Below are positions 61,080 to 64,000 of a DNA stretch of 64,000 nucleotides, piece after piece. The notes beneath the pieces were generated by a model. That model ran no database searches. It was not told the DNA's origin and worked only from the letters and a program-made list of their open reading frames with translations. Origin of the DNA: Mesorhizobium erdmanii USDA 3471 (GTDB lineage Bacteria; Pseudomonadota; Alphaproteobacteria; Rhizobiales; Rhizobiaceae). Numbering within the stretch: the stretch's first letter is position 1; each line of letters begins with the position of its first letter. The DNA lies in NCBI RefSeq assembly GCF_000472705.1, contig NZ_AXAE01000022.1, forward strand, positions 62,001 to 126,000, given 5' to 3'. A program made the translations under genes and the position numbers.

Positions 61080-62078
61080 TCAGCGAACCCCTTTCACGAG
61101 GTCGCGCGCGGCGGCGATAATGTCGGGGACCTGCGGCACGGTGGCCTTTTCGAGCTCCGGATTGTAGGGGATCGGCGTCTCGGCGCCGCCCAGCCGCACG
61201 ATCGGCGCGTCGAGATAGTCGAACGCCTCGCTCTCGGCGATCATGGCGCTGACTTCGGCACCGATGCCCAGCGTCTTGACCGCTTCGTAGACGCACATCA
61301 GCCGCGACGTCTTCTTGACGCTGTCGATGACGGTCTGCTTGTCCATCGGCCGGATGGTCCTAAGATCGACGACTTCGACGTCGATGCCCTCGGCTTCCAG
61401 CGTGGCGGCCGCGTCGAGCGCCTTCTGCACCATGATCGAGGTCGCGACGATGGTGAGATCGCGGCCTTCGCGGCGGATATCGGCTTTGCCGATCGGCACG
61501 GTGTAATAGCCCTCGGGCACCGGCCCCTTCATCTTGTAGAGCAGCTTGTGCTCGAAGATCATCACCGGATCGGGGTCGGCGACCGCCGCCAGGAGCATGC
61601 CCTTGGCATCATAGGGCGTCGCCGGCTGGATAACTTTCAGCCCCGGCACATGGCCGAGCCACGCTTCCAGGCTCTGGCTGTGCTGGGCTGCGGCACCCGT
61701 GCCCGAGCCCGCTGGAAAACGCATCACCACCGGCACCGAAACCTCGCCGCCAAGCATAAAGCGCATCTTGGCCGCCTGGTTGACGATCTGCTCCATGGCG
61801 AGCGTGGCGAAATCGGAGAACTGGAATTCGAAGATCGGCCGCATGCCGGTGAGGGCCGCACCCACCGCAACGCCCGCCCCGCCCAGCTCCGAAATCGGCG
61901 TGTCGATGACGCGCTCAGTGCCGTAGCGCTCGACCAGGTCGCCGGTGACCTGGAAGGCGCCGCCATAGACACCGATGTCCTCTCCCATCAGGAAGACGCG
62001 TTCGTCCATGTCCATGGCGATCGCCATGGCTTCCTGGATCGCCTGGGCGTAGCTCAGTTCACGCACCATCGCGTCCAT
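61080..62078 (-). CDS. 2-oxoacid/acetoin dehydrogenase E1 subunit beta
   Basis: A 332-residue transketolase-like beta subunit: ELSYAQAIQEAMAIAMDMDE, the TPP-site GEDIGVYGGAFQVTGDL, and DLRTIRPMDKQTVIDSVKKT. It starts at 62078, overlapping the E1 alpha stop by one base (TGATG). It lacks the N-terminal lipoyl domain carried by the usual rhizobial PdhB. It forms E1 with the alpha subunit. Confidence 0.92.
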   Translation of the reverse strand: MDAMVRELSYAQAIQEAMAIAMDMDERVFLMGEDIGVYGGAFQVTGDLVERYGTERVIDTPISELGGAGVAVGAALTGMRPIFEFQFSDFATLAMEQIVNQAAKMRFMLGGEVSVPVVMRFPAGSGTGAAAQHSQSLEAWLGHVPGLKVIQPATPYDAKGMLLAAVADPDPVMIFEHKLLYKMKGPVPEGYYTVPIGKADIRREGRDLTIVATSIMVQKALDAAATLEAEGIDVEVVDLRTIRPMDKQTVIDSVKKTSRLMCVYEAVKTLGIGAEVSAMIAESEAFDYLDAPIVRLGGAETPIPYNPELEKATVPQVPDIIAAARDLVKGVR

Positions 62079-63106
62079 CACGCCTGCTCCGTATACACGT
62101 AATTTCCGGTCTCGCTGATTTCGGGCGACGGGCTCGTCTTGGCGAACTCGATGCCGTCGGCGATTTCCTGGGCCACCGCACCGCGGATGGCCTCGATGCC
62201 CTTGTCGTCGATGAAGCCGAATTCCCGCAATTCGTTTTCGAACAGCGTGATCGGGTCGCGGTTCGACATCCAGTCCTCGATCTCTTCCTTGGTGCGGTAG
62301 CGGTTGCGGTCACTCTTGGAATGCCCGCGATGACGGTAGGTCTTGGATTCGATCAGCGTCGGCCCCTCGCCGGCCCGGGCGCGCTCGACGGCCTTGTAGG
62401 ACGCCTCGGCGACCTCCGAGAAGATGTTGCCGTTGACGATCACGCCGGGCATCGAATAGGCGGCGGCGCGGTCGGCGATGTTCTTCACCGCGGTGGAACG
62501 GGCGGTCGACGTCGACATGCCGTAGCCATTGTTTTCGCAAACGAAAATGACCGGCAGTTTCCAGACCGCCGCCATATTGAGCGCCTCGTGGAAGGCGCCC
62601 TCATTATTGGCGCCGTCACCGAAGAAGGACACGACGACCTTGCCGGTCTTCATCATCTTGGAGGAAAGCGCCGCACCGACGGCGATCGGAATGCCGCCGC
62701 CGACGATGCCGTTGGCGCCGAGATTGCCCTTGGCGACATCGGCAATGTGCATCGAGCCGCCACGGCCCTTGCAGTAGCCGGTGGTCTTGCCGAAGAACTC
62801 GGCGAACATGCGCTTCACCTCGGCGCCCTTGGCGATGCAGTGGCCGTGGCCGCGATGTGTAGAGGTGATCTGGTCGTCCTCGCCAAGCGGCATGCAGATG
62901 CCCATGGCGCTGGCTTCCTGGCCGATCGACAGGTGCATGGTGCCGTGGATAAGGCCGCGCGTATAGCTGTCCTCCGCCCCTTCTTCGAAGCGGCGGATGA
63001 GGTACATCTTGTGGAGCACCTCTCTGAGCTGCTCGGCGCTGTACTGGCGATAGACGAACGGCAGGTTGGCGCGGCTGTCCGTGACGGCTTTGCTGGCTCC
63101 GGCCAT
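62078..63106 (-). CDS. TPP-dependent 2-oxoacid/acetoin dehydrogenase E1 subunit alpha
   Basis: A 342-residue alpha subunit with the TPP motif GDGANNEGAFHEALNMAAVW and ENNGYGMSTS. Blocks such as THRGHGHCIAKGAEVKRMFA and EFFGKTTGYCKGRGGSMHIA resemble acetoin-dehydrogenase E1 more than the housekeeping rhizobial PdhA. The ATG at 63106 follows the upstream stop by 2 bases. The substrate may be pyruvate, acetoin or another 2-oxoacid. Confidence 0.9.
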   Translation of the reverse strand: MAGASKAVTDSRANLPFVYRQYSAEQLREVLHKMYLIRRFEEGAEDSYTRGLIHGTMHLSIGQEASAMGICMPLGEDDQITSTHRGHGHCIAKGAEVKRMFAEFFGKTTGYCKGRGGSMHIADVAKGNLGANGIVGGGIPIAVGAALSSKMMKTGKVVVSFFGDGANNEGAFHEALNMAAVWKLPVIFVCENNGYGMSTSTARSTAVKNIADRAAAYSMPGVIVNGNIFSEVAEASYKAVERARAGEGPTLIESKTYRHRGHSKSDRNRYRTKEEIEDWMSNRDPITLFENELREFGFIDDKGIEAIRGAVAQEIADGIEFAKTSPSPEISETGNYVYTEQA

Positions 63107-63108
63107 GA

Positions 63109-64000
63109 TCACGCCTCCACGGTTCCGTAGACGAGCTTGTCCTGGCGGGCACGCAGTTCGGCGATCTTCGAGCCTGCGGCCGGCGCCGCATTGGCGTAGG
63201 TGATGAGTTCGCCCTTCTTGATCGGCGCGGTGACCGAACCGCCTTGCAGCAGACCGCAGGGAATGGCCTTGGCGGCGCGCGCTTCCGGCGCCGTCATGAT
63301 CCAGGCGCGGTAGCAATATTCGCCGATCGCATCGAGCTTGTCGCCGGGCTGCATGTCCTTCTTGGCCACGGCGGCGACTTCGGCCACCGGCTTTGCCAGC
63401 GGCACCATGTCGGCCTTGCCGTAGAGCACGACGCGGGCGCAGGTCAGCGGCACTTCGAGCGAGGTCAGGTGATAGGGGCGATGGAAGGTGAAATACGGGC
63501 CCTTGCCCATCTTCAGATCTTCCATGCGCTCCGAGATGCGCGGATGCGACATGTCGGCGACGACGAAGACGCCGGGCGCGACGCCCTTGCCGATCGAGTA
63601 ATCGACCACGCCGACCCTGGACAGCACGCCGCCGTCCTTTTGCGGCACCAGAACCTTGTTCAACTCACCCAGCGTTGCGGCCGGACCGTGCATGCCGGCC
63701 TTGTCGGGCACCAGCCCGGTGGCGTTGGCGATCGCCGCCATTTCGACCATGGTCTTCGAGCCGTCGACGAATTCGACCAGCATGCGCACATTCATGTGCC
63801 GGCGCTTGGCCTCTTCCTCATAGGCCGGTGGCGTCGCGTCGATGTTGAGCGGATTGTTCTTGCCCTTGCCGGCAGCGACGATCGGATGGCCCATCGCCGA
63901 GACGAACTCGATCAGTTCCATGCAGGAGGACGGCTCGTCGCCGGCGCCCAGCGAATAGGTGACGCCCAGCCGGTCGGCCTCGCTCTTCAGATAGGCGCCG
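63109..64000 (-). CDS. SAF-domain NAD(P)-binding oxidoreductase, homoserine-dehydrogenase-like (5' end outside window)
   Basis: The visible 296 residues are the C-terminal part of a protein with a homoserine-dehydrogenase-like fold (MELIEFVSAMGHPIVAAGKG, NPLNIDATPPAYEEEAKRR) ending in a SAF domain (about the last 75 residues: AKKDMQPGDKLDAIGEYCYR through KKGELITYAN). The frame is open to the window edge. Its stop lies 2 bases before the E1 alpha start, so it shares the operon. The reaction is unknown. Confidence 0.82.
   Translation of the reverse strand, partial: GAYLKSEADRLGVTYSLGAGDEPSSCMELIEFVSAMGHPIVAAGKGKNNPLNIDATPPAYEEEAKRRHMNVRMLVEFVDGSKTMVEMAAIANATGLVPDKAGMHGPAATLGELNKVLVPQKDGGVLSRVGVVDYSIGKGVAPGVFVVADMSHPRISERMEDLKMGKGPYFTFHRPYHLTSLEVPLTCARVVLYGKADMVPLAKPVAEVAAVAKKDMQPGDKLDAIGEYCYRAWIMTAPEARAAKAIPCGLLQGGSVTAPIKKGELITYANAAPAAGSKIAELRARQDKLVYGTVEA

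Overview
The window reads as chromosomal DNA of an alphaproteobacterium of the order Hyphomicrobiales, most likely Mesorhizobium or a close relative. The reasons are the gene order dusB-ntrB-ntrC-ntrY-ntrX-dat-hfq-hflX, the many uptake systems, and short palindromic elements of a rhizobial type. Species cannot be fixed from the sequence alone. No rRNA, tRNA, CRISPR array, intact insertion sequence or integrase was seen.

Layout. 1-2286: the 3' end of metG, then tatD and an MBL-fold hydrolase. 2287-3049: two decayed genes (a GNAT-like fragment and an MBL-fold copy), followed by an AraC-type regulator. 4289-11055, minus strand: a branched-chain-amino-acid-type ABC importer with an NTF2-like protein, a MoaF-like protein and an SDR dehydrogenase. 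11236-12736: a YceI protein and a membrane protein. 12968-21330: an aldehyde dehydrogenase, a GMC oxidoreductase and a homoprotocatechuate meta-cleavage set (hpaF, hpaE, hpaD, hpaG, hpaH). This set is flanked by a truncated HpaR-like regulator and a frameshifted stub of the hpaI aldolase. 21443-25197: a ROK remnant and a DsbA/MBL/NTF2 gene group divergent from a LysR regulator.

25451-34778 is the most coherent accessory module. It holds a FCD-type GntR regulator, a BMP-family ABC importer (binding protein, two permeases, double ATPase), a biuret hydrolase with the catalytic triad at D36/K142/C175, a second cysteine hydrolase, a cupin and an allophanate hydrolase. A sequence matching a sigma-54 promoter (GG-N10-GC) lies just upstream. 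The module looks like a nitrogen-controlled pathway that imports biuret or related ureas and breaks them down to ammonia. The NtrB/NtrC system that would drive it is encoded 15-27 kb away in the same window.

35329-45072: a truncated MFS gene, a ureohydrolase, an aldose-1-epimerase-like protein, a Bax-inhibitor-1 membrane protein, an ECF sigma/anti-sigma pair, a histidine-phosphatase-fold protein lacking its catalytic histidine, an aromatic aminotransferase, mazG, hflX and hfq. 45218-53573: dat, ntrX, ntrY, ntrC, ntrB and dusB. 53816-57379: ispDF and cinA on plus; ratA, lipA and a GlsB-like gene on minus. 57479-64000, minus strand: lpd, an SGNH esterase, a 30-codon small ORF, E2, E1 beta, E1 alpha and a partial SAF-domain oxidoreductase. 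The E1 genes resemble the acetoin-dehydrogenase type rather than usual rhizobial pdhAB, and the E2 gene carries a palindromic repeat inserted in frame in its linker.
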